In this document: in pieces, positions 45,201 to 53,440 of the stretch | Position numbering within the stretch: position 1 is the first letter of the stretch | How the letters are laid out: each line of letters begins with the position of its first letter | Assembly: GCF_003390885.1 (NCBI RefSeq) | Contig: NZ_QMEL01000001.1 | Coordinates: forward strand, 1 to 64,000 | Origin: Pelagibacterium sediminicola | Lineage (GTDB): Bacteria > Pseudomonadota > Alphaproteobacteria > Rhizobiales > Devosiaceae | Reading direction: 5' to 3' | Length of the DNA: 64,000 nt | The notes under the pieces: generated by a model | Databases searched by the model: none | The model's input: only the letters and a program-made list of their open reading frames with translations | What the model was told of the DNA's origin: nothing | Made by a program: the position numbers and the translations under genes

Positions 45201-45356
45201 TAGATCGTTTCAGGTTTTGATGGAAACGGCCCGCCACGGCGGTCGGGGTTGGATCGCGCTGGATTCCGGGAACGAGTCCCGGAATGACATTGATGATTTT
45301 GGCCGCTACCTGCCCTATTCCCGCTCGTCACGCCGGGATTCATTCCCAGGGTCCAG
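45201..45356. repeat. Dispersed repeat family B, copy 2 (extended form)
   Basis: The core 45259-45356 (CTGGATTCCGGG to GGGTCCAG) is preceded by a 58-bp leader starting TAGATCGTTTCAGG, shared almost base for base with the copy after the GntR gene. No gene is seen in the remaining parts of the 45011-45412 gap. Confidence 0.8.
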
Positions 45357-45412
45357 ACCGAACCTACCGCAATCGCGGGAACCTCGACGATTCCGTCAAA
45401 TACTGACCTGCT

Positions 45413-46342
45413 CTAAACCGCCAGATCCTCCGCCACTGCCCGCACCGTCCGGCCGATGATGTCGAGTGCGGCGGTTTGCTCGGCCCCTTCCCGTGTCGTC
45501 AATCCCACCGCGCCGCGCGTTTCGGTGGTGTCGACCGGCAGGTAGCGCAGGCGCCCTGCCTCGATGTCGCGGATGACGACCCCTTCGGAAATCACCCACA
45601 CCGCATCGGTTTCCTCGACGAACGCGCGGCCGAACGAATCTGAGACCGTTTCGATGGCCCGGGGCAATTCAGCCATGCCGTGGGCGAGGAGATAGCGCTC
45701 GACAAAGGGGCGGATGACCGAGCCGGTGGTGGGCATCAGCACGGGGTAGTCCCTGATGCGCGCGAAATCGAAACGGGCATCCCACAAGAGCGGGTGGTTG
45801 TCGCGCACGACGAACCGCACCTGCTCGGAATAAAGATATTGGAAGGTAAGGCCCGCCATCTGCTCGGGGGCAGCCAGCCGCCCGATGACGAGATCGAGCG
45901 TGCCGGTGCGCAACTGGTCCAAAAGCACCTGATTCTCGCCGGTAACGATCCGCACCGGGCTACCCGCCCCTTCGGCGAGGAATTTGCGCATGACGGCGGG
46001 CATGATGCGGGCCGAAACCGTGGGCAGCGCGCCAATGCGGACGGGCGCGCCGGTATTGAGGCGCGAAAGGCTGTCGATGCCCTGCTGGACGGCGGCGACC
46101 GAAGCGCCGGCATGGCGCAGGAACACCTCGCCATAGCGCGTGATGCGCACCCCGCGTCCTTCTTTTTCAAAAAGGCGCTTGTCCAGAATATCCTCGAGCT
46201 CCCGGATCGTCTTGGTGACGGCGGGCTGGGTGACGCCCAGCACATCGGCGGCCCGGCCCACCGATTTCTGGCGAGCCACCTCGATAAAGGTCCGCAAATG
46301 ACGAAACCGGATGCGTGTTTGCGGCATGAGGCGCAATTCCAT
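45413..46342 (-). CDS. pcaQ: LysR-family pca operon activator PcaQ
   Basis: 309 residues. The N-terminus RIRFRHLRTFIEVARQKSVGRAADVLGVTQPAVTKTIRELEDILDKRLFEKEGRG is typical of PcaQ, which activates pcaDCHGB on sensing beta-carboxy-cis,cis-muconate or its lactone in rhizobia. It is divergent from pcaD. The first ATG (46342) lies 7 bp from a LysR-type dyad; an internal start at 46327 (MPQTRIRF) fits homologues well. A paralogue sits beside pcaIJF. Confidence 0.9.
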   Translation of the reverse strand: MELRLMPQTRIRFRHLRTFIEVARQKSVGRAADVLGVTQPAVTKTIRELEDILDKRLFEKEGRGVRITRYGEVFLRHAGASVAAVQQGIDSLSRLNTGAPVRIGALPTVSARIMPAVMRKFLAEGAGSPVRIVTGENQVLLDQLRTGTLDLVIGRLAAPEQMAGLTFQYLYSEQVRFVVRDNHPLLWDARFDFARIRDYPVLMPTTGSVIRPFVERYLLAHGMAELPRAIETVSDSFGRAFVEETDAVWVISEGVVIRDIEAGRLRYLPVDTTETRGAVGLTTREGAEQTAALDIIGRTVRAVAEDLAV

Positions 46343-46348
46343 AATCTA

Positions 46349-46368
46349 TAGGTTATCTATATAGCCTA
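46349..46368. promoter_or_regulatory. Candidate PcaQ binding site (LysR-type dyad)
   Basis: TAGGTTATCTATATAGCCTA is an imperfect palindrome, 16 of 20 positions symmetric, in the pcaQ-pcaD intergenic region. The GGTTAT part resembles the ATAACC-type half-site described for rhizobial PcaQ. It lies about 56 bp upstream of the pcaD start and just before pcaQ, suiting activation and autoregulation. Confidence 0.55.
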
Positions 46369-46423
46369 AAATTTCATTTTACAAAACCAATGCCACATTC
46401 CAATGTATACATGGAGGTATCCC

Positions 46424-47224
46424 ATGCAGAGCGCCCAGATCGGTGACATCGCGATCCATTACCGCTTCGCCCCCCCAAAAGGTGCGGCGCCGGTGATCGT
46501 CTTCATCAACTCGCTGGGCACCGATTTCCGCATCTGGGACGATGTGCTGGCAAGGCTCGATGAAACGGCCGGCACGCTCACTTACGACAAGCGCGGGCAC
46601 GGGCTGTCCGGCATCGGCGCGACGCCCTACACCATTGCCGGCCATGCCGCTGATCTGGCCGGGCTGATGGACCATCTGGGCATTTCCGGTGCGATCGTCT
46701 GTGGGTTGTCGGTCGGCGGGCAGGTTGCCCAGGAGCTTTATTTCTCCCGGCCCGATCTCGTCTCGGGGCTTTTGATCTCGAACTCGGCCGCAAAGATCGG
46801 GGAGCCCGATTTCTGGCGCCAGCGTATCGCGCTGATCGCCGAAAAGGGGTTGGCCGCGACCACCGACGGCATCATGGAGCGCTGGTTCAGCCCCGGTTTC
46901 CGCACCCCCGAAAACCCGGCCTATCAACTGGCCCGCGCCATGTTCGAGCGCCAGCCGGTCGAAGGGTATCTCGCGACCTGCGAGGCGATTGCGGCTTATG
47001 ACCGGCGTGCCGATACGCCCGCCATTGCCGTGCCCACAGCGGTGATCGTGGGCGAACACGACGGTTCCACCCCGCCCGCGCTGGTCGGGGATTTTGCCGC
47101 CGCCATTCCCGGCGCGGTCTTTTCAGTTATCGAGGGCGCGGGACATATCCCGTGCATGGAAACGCCCGGACCGGTGGCGGAGGCGCTTGCAGCGCTCGCC
47201 CGGCGGGTATCGAAAGGAGAATGA
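46424..47224 (+). CDS. pcaD: 3-oxoadipate enol-lactonase
   Basis: 266 residues from the ATG at 46424, after GGAGG. Alpha/beta-hydrolase with nucleophile Ser in GLSVGGQVAQ, acidic residue in GEHDGSTPP and His in GAGHIPCMETP. INSLGTDFRIWDDVLARL is the PcaD signature start. It hydrolyses 3-oxoadipate enol-lactone to 3-oxoadipate. First gene of pcaDCHGB; pcaC begins 1 bp after its stop. Confidence 0.93.
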   Translation: MQSAQIGDIAIHYRFAPPKGAAPVIVFINSLGTDFRIWDDVLARLDETAGTLTYDKRGHGLSGIGATPYTIAGHAADLAGLMDHLGISGAIVCGLSVGGQVAQELYFSRPDLVSGLLISNSAAKIGEPDFWRQRIALIAEKGLAATTDGIMERWFSPGFRTPENPAYQLARAMFERQPVEGYLATCEAIAAYDRRADTPAIAVPTAVIVGEHDGSTPPALVGDFAAAIPGAVFSVIEGAGHIPCMETPGPVAEALAALARRVSKGE

Positions 47225-47225
47225 T

Positions 47226-47612
47226 TTGAGCCAGGAGAATAAGCGCTACGAGCAGGGCATGGCGACGCGACGCAAGGTTCTGGGCGCGGACTATGTCGAC
47301 GCGCGCGTTGCAACGACGACCCCGTTCAGCGCCCCGTTCCAGACCCTTATCACCGAGGCGGCCTGGGGCCACGTCTGGTCGCGCGACAACTGGACCAGGC
47401 GCGAGCGCTCCATGGTCACCATCGCGCTGCTGGCCGCGCTCGGGCACTACGAGGAAATGGTCATGCACATCAAGGCGACGAAAAACACCGGAGCCACCGA
47501 AGACGACATCCGCGAGGCGCTGCTGCACGTGGCGATCTATGCCGGTGTCCCGCACGCCAACCACGCCATGAAACTGGCGTCAGAGGCCCTCACATCCTTA
47601 AAGGAGGCATAG
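47226..47612 (+). CDS. pcaC: 4-carboxymuconolactone decarboxylase
   Basis: 128 residues from a TTG at 47226 with AAGGAG about 6 bp upstream; the next ATG (47259) would remove part of the conserved N-terminus. The CMD fold is clear: KRYEQGMATRRKVLGADYVD, WGHVWSRDNWTRRERSMVTIALLAALGHYEEMVMHI, YAGVPHANHAM. It decarboxylates gamma-carboxymuconolactone to the enol-lactone used by PcaD. Confidence 0.93.
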   Translation: MSQENKRYEQGMATRRKVLGADYVDARVATTTPFSAPFQTLITEAAWGHVWSRDNWTRRERSMVTIALLAALGHYEEMVMHIKATKNTGATEDDIREALLHVAIYAGVPHANHAMKLASEALTSLKEA

Positions 47613-47614
47613 AC

Positions 47615-48367
47615 ATGAGCGTCACGCTCCCCAACCGCGTCGAGGAAACGCCTGCCTTTTTTGCGCGCGACCACGCCCAGCATCCCGCAGCGTTCACGCC
47701 CGGTTACAAATCGACCTTCCTGCGGGCGCCAAAGCAGGCCCTGCTGAGCTTTGACGCAACGCTCTCCGAGCGCACCGGCCCGGCCTTCGGCCACAACATG
47801 CTGGGCGAGCTCGATAACGACCTGATCGTCAACTATGCCCGGCCCGGCGAGCAGGCCATCGGCCCGCGCATCGTCGTCCACGGCCACATTCTCGATGAGA
47901 ACGCCCGGCCCGTCCCCAACGTGCTGGTCGAGTTCTGGCAGGCCAATGCCGGCGGGCGCTACCGCCACAAGAAGGAGGGCTATCAGGCCCCGCTCGACCC
48001 CAATTTCGGCGGCTTCGGGCGCACCGTCACCGACGACAACGGGTACTACTGGTTCCGCACCGTCCAGCCCGGCCCCTATCCCTGGCCCAATGGTGTCAAC
48101 GACTGGCGCCCGGCCCATATCCACTTTTCGATTTTTGGCACCGGCTTTGCCCAGCGGCTGATCTCCCAGATGTATTTCGAGGGCGACCCGATGGTCGGCA
48201 TCTGTCCCATCGTCAACACGATCGGGGACAAGGCCGCCATCGACCGGCTGGTGGCGCGGCTCGACATGAACAACACCATTCCCATGGACCTGCGCGCCTA
48301 CCGCTTCGACATGGTGCTGCGCGGACAGCGCTCCACATTCTTTGAGAACAAGCGGGAGGGCAATTGA
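47615..48367 (+). CDS. pcaH: Protocatechuate 3,4-dioxygenase beta subunit
   Basis: 250 residues of the intradiol dioxygenase family. The iron-ligand region NDWRPAHIHFSIFG gives the two His ligands, with Tyr ligands in EGYQAPLDPNFGGFGR and PGPYPWPN. This subunit carries the non-haem Fe(III) centre that opens protocatechuate between the hydroxyls to beta-carboxy-cis,cis-muconate. It pairs with pcaG, whose ATG overlaps its stop. Confidence 0.95.
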   Translation: MSVTLPNRVEETPAFFARDHAQHPAAFTPGYKSTFLRAPKQALLSFDATLSERTGPAFGHNMLGELDNDLIVNYARPGEQAIGPRIVVHGHILDENARPVPNVLVEFWQANAGGRYRHKKEGYQAPLDPNFGGFGRTVTDDNGYYWFRTVQPGPYPWPNGVNDWRPAHIHFSIFGTGFAQRLISQMYFEGDPMVGICPIVNTIGDKAAIDRLVARLDMNNTIPMDLRAYRFDMVLRGQRSTFFENKREGN

Positions 48368-48987
48368 TGCGCACGCTGCCGACCTATCTCACCGAACTGA
48401 AGGAAACCCCTTCCCAGACCGCCGGGCCTTACGTCCATATCGGCATGACGCCCAACTGGAGCGGCATCACCGGCGTTTACCCTGAGGATCTTGGTCTCGA
48501 GGTCATCAAGGACGGCGTCAAGGGCGACCGGATCACGGTCAATCTGCGCATCATCGATGGCGGGGCCAATCCGGTCACCGATTGCGTGGTCGAAATCTGG
48601 CAGGCCGATGCGGGCGGCATCTACAACAGCCCCGCCGAGCATCGCGGGCCCGCCGATCCCAATTTCGTCGGCTGGGGCCGCTTCCCCGCCGATGAGGACG
48701 GGCGGCTGAGCTTTGAAACCGTCAAGCCCGGCGCCGTTCCCGGCCCCAGTGGCACGATGATGGCTCCCCACATCACGCTCTGGATCGTCGCGCGCGGCAT
48801 CAATATCGGGCTGATGACCCGGATGTATTTTTCCGACGAGGAGGCCGCCAACGCCAGGGACGGTGTATTGGCCAAGGCGCGCATGATTGGGCGCGACAAG
48901 ACCATGATCGGCAGGCGCGAGGGTGACACGGTGACGTTCGACATCTACCTTCAGGGCGAAAACGAAACCGCGTTCCTGGACGTCTGA
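48367..48987 (+). CDS. pcaG: Protocatechuate 3,4-dioxygenase alpha subunit
   Basis: 206 residues from the ATG at 48367. LKETPSQTAGPYVHIGMTPN and DCVVEIWQADAGGIYN are typical of PcaG. It shares the fold of PcaH but lacks the full iron ligand set (APHITLWIVARG replaces the HIH segment). It forms the alpha-beta protomer and shapes the substrate pocket. It overlaps pcaH and pcaB by one base each. Confidence 0.95.
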   Translation: MRTLPTYLTELKETPSQTAGPYVHIGMTPNWSGITGVYPEDLGLEVIKDGVKGDRITVNLRIIDGGANPVTDCVVEIWQADAGGIYNSPAEHRGPADPNFVGWGRFPADEDGRLSFETVKPGAVPGPSGTMMAPHITLWIVARGINIGLMTRMYFSDEEAANARDGVLAKARMIGRDKTMIGRREGDTVTFDIYLQGENETAFLDV

Positions 48988-50048
48988 TGGCCCTTTCGCC
49001 TTTCGAGAACGATCTTTATTCCGGCCTGTTCGGCGACCCCGAACTGGCCGGATTGTTTTCCGATGCCGCCGAACTCAAAGCCATGCTCGAATTCGAGGCG
49101 GCGCTGGCTGGCGCGCAAGCTGAAGCCGGGCTGATCCCGGCGCACGCCTCGGGCGTTATCATCGAACTGTGCAACACTTTCGCCCCCGACCGGGAAGCCC
49201 TGCGCGCCGGGATGGCCCGCGACGGGGTTGCCGTGCCCGATCTGGTCAAGCAGGTGCGCGCGCACTTGCCCGAAACGCTTGCCCCCCATTTCCATTTCGG
49301 GGCGACCAGCCAGGACGCCGTCGATACGGCCCTTGTTCTCCGGCTCAAGCGCATCATCGGCATTCTCGGAACCCGGCTCAACGGGATAATCGGGGCGCTC
49401 GCCAGGCTTGAAGAACGGTTCGGGGCCAACCGGCTGATGGGCCGCACGCGGATGCAGGACGCCTTGCCGATCACGGTCGCCGACCGTCTCAGGGACTGGC
49501 GCTTGCCGCTCGAACGCGATCTCACTCGGCTTTCTGAACTCAAACCCCGGCTGCTGGTCGTCCAGCTTGGCGGCGCGGTCGGAACGCTCGAAAAATTCGG
49601 GGACAAGGGTTCCGAGGTCGTCCGGTCCCTTGCCAGCCAGCTCGGGTTGGGTGCTCCGGAAAAGGCCTGGCACAGCCAGCGCGACGCGATCGTCGAATTT
49701 TCCGGCTGGCTGGCGCTTGTCGCCGGCACGCTGGGCAAGATGGGACAGGATATCGCCCTTCTGGCCCAGAACGCGCGCGGCGAGATCGCGCTGGCGGGCG
49801 GCGGCGGATCGTCGGCCATGCCGCACAAATCCAACCCCGTCGCCGCCGAAGTGCTCGTGTCGCTGGCCCGCTATACGGCCGGGCTGGGCGGCACGATGGC
49901 GCAATCGCTGGTCCACGAGCAGGAACGCTCGGGCGCTGCGTGGGCGCTCGAATGGCTCGTCCTGCCGCAAATGACCCTTGCCGCCGGCAGCGCGCTGCTG
50001 CTGGGCGAACGGCTCCTCGGCTCCGTCGAAGGGCTGGGCCAGCCCTGA
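48987..50048 (+). CDS. pcaB: 3-carboxy-cis,cis-muconate cycloisomerase
   Basis: 353 residues of the fumarase/aspartase superfamily, with the signature GGSSAMPHKSNPVAAEVLVSLAR and HFGATSQDAVDTALVLRLK. It lactonises carboxymuconate to gamma-carboxymuconolactone. At 353 residues it resembles the shorter alphaproteobacterial form rather than the 450-residue Pseudomonas enzyme. It ends flush against the convergent Ldh-family gene, with no room for a terminator. Confidence 0.93.
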   Translation: MALSPFENDLYSGLFGDPELAGLFSDAAELKAMLEFEAALAGAQAEAGLIPAHASGVIIELCNTFAPDREALRAGMARDGVAVPDLVKQVRAHLPETLAPHFHFGATSQDAVDTALVLRLKRIIGILGTRLNGIIGALARLEERFGANRLMGRTRMQDALPITVADRLRDWRLPLERDLTRLSELKPRLLVVQLGGAVGTLEKFGDKGSEVVRSLASQLGLGAPEKAWHSQRDAIVEFSGWLALVAGTLGKMGQDIALLAQNARGEIALAGGGGSSAMPHKSNPVAAEVLVSLARYTAGLGGTMAQSLVHEQERSGAAWALEWLVLPQMTLAAGSALLLGERLLGSVEGLGQP

Positions 50049-51065
50049 TCAGGGCATCAGCGCCTCGATATCCTCGTAAAGCTTGCGCGGGATTTCCACA
50101 TGGCCCGAGGCAAACGTGCGTTCGCGGGCGGCGTGGCGGCGCTCGCCGGGGAGGCGCGCCCCCTGGCCCACGATCGCATTGAGAAGGGCGTCGGCCCGCG
50201 CCAGATGGGAAGCCGCATCGCCCCCGGCAAACCGGGCCGGATCGAAAGCGATCAGCAATTCTCCGTGGAAGGGCGTGGCTTCCGCGCCCTCATCGAACGC
50301 CATCGATTCAACGCTCGTGAGGTCTCCGATCAGCGGACCAGCCAGCAATTCGATCATCAGCGAGAGCGCCGACCCCTTGTGCCCGCCAAACGGCAGCATG
50401 GCGCCGTCAAGGACTGCTGCCGCATCTGTCGTGGGGCTGCCCTGCCGGTCAACGCCGGTGTTTTCGGGCAGGGGTTTTCCGGCCCGGCGATAAAGCTCGA
50501 TATCGCCGCGCGCCATGGCGCTGGTGGCGAAATCGAAGACAAACGGATGGCCTTCCGCCCGGGGCCAGGCAAAGGCCAGAGGGTTGGTGCCGAAAAGCGG
50601 TGCATTGCCGCCCGCCGGGGCGACCCAGGCGTGGCTGGGATTCATGGCGAGCGCGGCCAGCCCTTCCTCGGCCAGTCTCTCGACTTCGGGCCAGAGGGCG
50701 GAAAAATGAAAGCAGTTGTTGATCGCGAGCGCGGCAGTGCCGCTGGCCTTGGCTTTCTCGATGAACATCGGCAGGCCCGCTTCCAGCGCCAGCAGCGAAA
50801 ACCCGCTTTTGGCATCGACGCGGACCACGCCCGGTGCGTGGTCGAAAACCTCGGGCACCGCGTCGGGCACGACCTTGCCCGCGCGCAACGTCTTGACGCA
50901 CATGATGAGCCGGTAGAGCCCGTGCGAATGGCATTCGTCACGCTGGCAATCGCGCATCACGGTGGCGTTGGCCTGCGCGTGAGCCTCGGACAGCCCGTTG
51001 GCGGTCAACACCCTGACCGCAAGGGCCTGAACCTCATCGAGCGTGAGAGAAACCATATCCGTCAT
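50049..51065 (-). CDS. Ldh-family NAD(P)H-dependent imine reductase (probable delta1-pyrroline-2-carboxylate reductase)
   Basis: 338 residues of the malate/L-lactate dehydrogenase 2 family (not Rossmann type): MVSLTLDEVQALAVRVLTANG, CQRDECHSHGLYRLIMCVKTL, NPLAFAWPRAEGHPFVFDFATSAMARG and LPFGGHKGSALSLMIELLAGPLIG. Members reduce cyclic imines such as delta1-pyrroline-2-carboxylate to L-proline. It lies 16 bp after a proline racemase-family gene; the pair suits conversion of 3-hydroxyproline to proline. Ureidoglycolate or lactate dehydrogenase activity cannot be excluded. Confidence 0.82.
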   Translation of the reverse strand: MTDMVSLTLDEVQALAVRVLTANGLSEAHAQANATVMRDCQRDECHSHGLYRLIMCVKTLRAGKVVPDAVPEVFDHAPGVVRVDAKSGFSLLALEAGLPMFIEKAKASGTAALAINNCFHFSALWPEVERLAEEGLAALAMNPSHAWVAPAGGNAPLFGTNPLAFAWPRAEGHPFVFDFATSAMARGDIELYRRAGKPLPENTGVDRQGSPTTDAAAVLDGAMLPFGGHKGSALSLMIELLAGPLIGDLTSVESMAFDEGAEATPFHGELLIAFDPARFAGGDAASHLARADALLNAIVGQGARLPGERRHAARERTFASGHVEIPRKLYEDIEALMP

Positions 51066-51081
51066 AGCCTGTAATCTCCGT

Positions 51082-52107
51082 CTATAATCCCCAAGTGTCG
51101 CCCACCCGATACCCGCCCGGCCAGGGGTCGGACGGGTCGAGCAGGAGCTGCTTGGTTTCGGTCACCCAGCCGCGCCCCGAAATCGAGGGGATGATGGCCG
51201 GTGTCCCAGCAAGATCGGCCACGCCTTCGATGCGGCAATCAAAGCGGCTGCCGATGATCGAGATACCCGCAAAGGGCTCGCCGATACCAAGCTCGCCCCG
51301 TGCATGCAGCACCGCCATGCGCGCCGAACAGCCCGTGCCGGTGGGCGAGCGGTCAAGCTTGCCCGGTTCGATCGCCACCGTGTTGCGGCCGGTCTTTACC
51401 CCGTCCACCGTTTCGACAGGCGTCGTGAACTGGCAGAACGAGATGTGATTCCAGTCGGGGTTGGTCGGATGGACGAAGCCCAGTTGCTCGGTGGCCGCTT
51501 TGGTGAGCTTCATCCCCGTCGCGGCAAGCTCGCGCGCTTCGTCGGGCACAAGGTCAAAGCCCAGCGTTCCGGCATCGACCAGCACAAAGCTATCCCCGCC
51601 ATAGGCGGTATCGACCGTCACCGTCCCCAGCCCCTCGACCTCGAGCGGCACGCCCAGTTTCGCGGCAAAGCTGGGGTGATTGGTGACGCGGATCGAAACC
51701 GCCTTGCCGTCCTTGCAGGTGGCGACCACATCAATCAACCCGCCCGGCGCTTCGAGGGTGAAGCGGGTTTCGGGCTCGGTCATGGGAATAATGCCGGTAT
51801 CGAGGAGGACGGTGGAAACGCAGATGGAGTTGGATCCCGACATGGGCGGGGTGTGCACCGGCTCCATGATGATCCAGCCCATTGTCGCTTTCGGATCCTT
51901 GGGCGGCACGAGCAGATTGACGTGCCGAAAGACACCCCCGCGCGGCTCGTTGAGAACGAAATCGCGAAGCGTGTTGTCGCTTGCAATCCAGCGTGATTGC
52001 TCCCAGATCGTCTCGCCCGGCGGCGGCGCAACGCCCCCCACGATCACATCCCCGATCTCGCCTTCGGCGTGGCAACCCACGATATGAACGATCTTGCTGC
52101 TGCGCAT
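51082..52107 (-). CDS. Proline racemase-family protein with Ser/Thr active-site pair (probable trans-3-hydroxy-L-proline dehydratase)
   Basis: 341 residues. Proline racemase and 4-hydroxyproline epimerase use two cysteines (MCGH and SPCGTG). Here these positions read Ser90 ([10 protein letters not shown]) and Thr256 (DRSPTGTGC), so two-base epimerisation by thiols is impossible. Members with one or both cysteines replaced are known or suspected dehydratases of trans-3-hydroxy-L-proline, giving delta1-pyrroline-2-carboxylate. The next gene is a matching imine reductase. Cys260, four residues on, is a neighbour that could be checked for a role. Function is inferred from residues and context. 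Confidence 0.78.
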   Translation of the reverse strand: MRSSKIVHIVGCHAEGEIGDVIVGGVAPPPGETIWEQSRWIASDNTLRDFVLNEPRGGVFRHVNLLVPPKDPKATMGWIIMEPVHTPPMSGSNSICVSTVLLDTGIIPMTEPETRFTLEAPGGLIDVVATCKDGKAVSIRVTNHPSFAAKLGVPLEVEGLGTVTVDTAYGGDSFVLVDAGTLGFDLVPDEARELAATGMKLTKAATEQLGFVHPTNPDWNHISFCQFTTPVETVDGVKTGRNTVAIEPGKLDRSPTGTGCSARMAVLHARGELGIGEPFAGISIIGSRFDCRIEGVADLAGTPAIIPSISGRGWVTETKQLLLDPSDPWPGGYRVGDTWGL

Positions 52108-52163
52108 CTTGGACCTTTCTTTGTACTATCGACGACTTCGAGAATTTCCGCAGCCACCGCAGC

Positions 52164-52289
52164 ACCCCTCATCCGACCTCCGCTTCGCTCCGGCCACCTT
52201 CTCCCTCAAGGGGAGAAGGGGACTCCGTGGATGTCTCGGCTTACGAGCCCCCCTCTCCCCTTGAGGGAGAGGGGTTGGGGGTGAGGGGT
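52164..52289. repeat. Dispersed palindromic repeat family A, copy 2
   Basis: Starts ACCCCTCATCCGACC and ends GGGTGAGGGGT, with inverted termini ACCCCTCA/TGAGGGGT and internal arms CTCCCTCAAGGGG/CCCCTTGAGGGAG. It is nearly the same as the copy at 45051-45167 and fills most of the gap between two minus-strand genes. Confidence 0.8.
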
Positions 52290-52327
52290 CCTGCGGTGCC
52301 TGCAAGGGGCGCGGGCTACCGCATATT

Positions 52328-53428
52328 TCAAACCACCAGAACCGGCTCACCCAGCGCGTCCATGATCGGCTTGATCCCCAGCCCCGGCGCATCGGACGCC
52401 TTCATCTTGCCGTCAACCCGCTTGGGCGCGCCTTCGGCGATGTCCTTGGTGCCGTAGGAGTTGAAGTCGGTGGCCGAAAAGGTGAACTCCTCGGGCGTCG
52501 ATTGCGCCAGATGCGCGATGGTGGCGGTGACGATGTCGCCGCCCCAGGTATCCTCGATGGTCATGGGTACGCCCGCCCCGATGCAGGTATCGCGGATGAG
52601 TTTCGCCTTGGTCAGCCCGCCGACCTTGGAGATCTTCAGATTGATGACGTCCATGGCCCCATCGGCAAGGCCACGCTGTAGCGTACCGAGCCCGTCGATC
52701 ACCTCGTCGAGAACGAAAGGCAGCGAAGTGCGGCGGCGGGTGACGAGGCATTCCTCGTAGGTGGGGCAAGGCTGCTCGATATAGACATCGACGTCCCGCA
52801 CCGCGTTCACAACGCGCGCCGCCTCGTGCATGGTCCAGCCGGTATTGGCGTCGGCCACCAGGATATCGCCGGGGCGCATTTCCCTGGCGCATAGCCGAAT
52901 ACGTGCGATGTCGCTGTCGGCGTCCGCGCCGACCTTGAGCTGGAATTTCGTATAGCCCTCGTCGCGATAGCCCGCAACGTTCGCCGCCATCGCCGTGGGT
53001 TCGATCTGGGAGATGGCGCGGTAGAGCTTGATCTCGTCCTGCGCCTTGCCTCCGAGCAGGGTATAGACCGGCAGGCCCGTCGCCTGCCCCAGAATATCCC
53101 AGCACGCCACGTCGATCGCCGCCTTGATATAGGGGTGCCCGCGCAGCACGGCATCCATGTGCCGGTTGACGACGTTCAGGTCACGCGGATCGAGCCCGAT
53201 GACTTTGGGCGCGATCTCGGCCAGCCCCGAACGCACACCCAGCGCATAGGAGGGCAGATAGGCCGAACCCAGCGGGCAGCATTCGCCATAGCCGGTGATG
53301 CCGGCATCGGTCTGGATTTCGACGACCGTTGCATCGAACACCTCGACATAATTGCCGTTCGACCAGCTATAGCGGCCTTCCTTCAAGGGAAGGTCCACCT
53401 GATAGGCGCGGATACCGGTGATTTTCAT
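52328..53428 (-). CDS. Enolase-superfamily (MLE subgroup) enzyme: cis-3-hydroxyproline dehydratase or hydroxyproline-betaine epimerase
   Basis: 366 residues. The acid-base residues of the MLE subgroup are present: the QxK form of the KxK motif in KFQLKVGAD, metal ligands in [14 protein letters not shown] and VLDEVID, a second Lys in [10 protein letters not shown], and [11 protein letters not shown] near the end. The same QxK form is what I recall in hydroxyproline-betaine 2-epimerase (HpbD). A cis-3-hydroxy-L-proline dehydratase of this subgroup is also known. The neighbouring 3-hydroxyproline-type genes and lack of demethylase genes favour the dehydratase, but sequence alone does not decide. 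Confidence 0.75.
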   Translation of the reverse strand: MKITGIRAYQVDLPLKEGRYSWSNGNYVEVFDATVVEIQTDAGITGYGECCPLGSAYLPSYALGVRSGLAEIAPKVIGLDPRDLNVVNRHMDAVLRGHPYIKAAIDVACWDILGQATGLPVYTLLGGKAQDEIKLYRAISQIEPTAMAANVAGYRDEGYTKFQLKVGADADSDIARIRLCAREMRPGDILVADANTGWTMHEAARVVNAVRDVDVYIEQPCPTYEECLVTRRRTSLPFVLDEVIDGLGTLQRGLADGAMDVINLKISKVGGLTKAKLIRDTCIGAGVPMTIEDTWGGDIVTATIAHLAQSTPEEFTFSATDFNSYGTKDIAEGAPKRVDGKMKASDAPGLGIKPIMDALGEPVLVV

Positions 53429-53440
53429 GGATGCTTCCTC

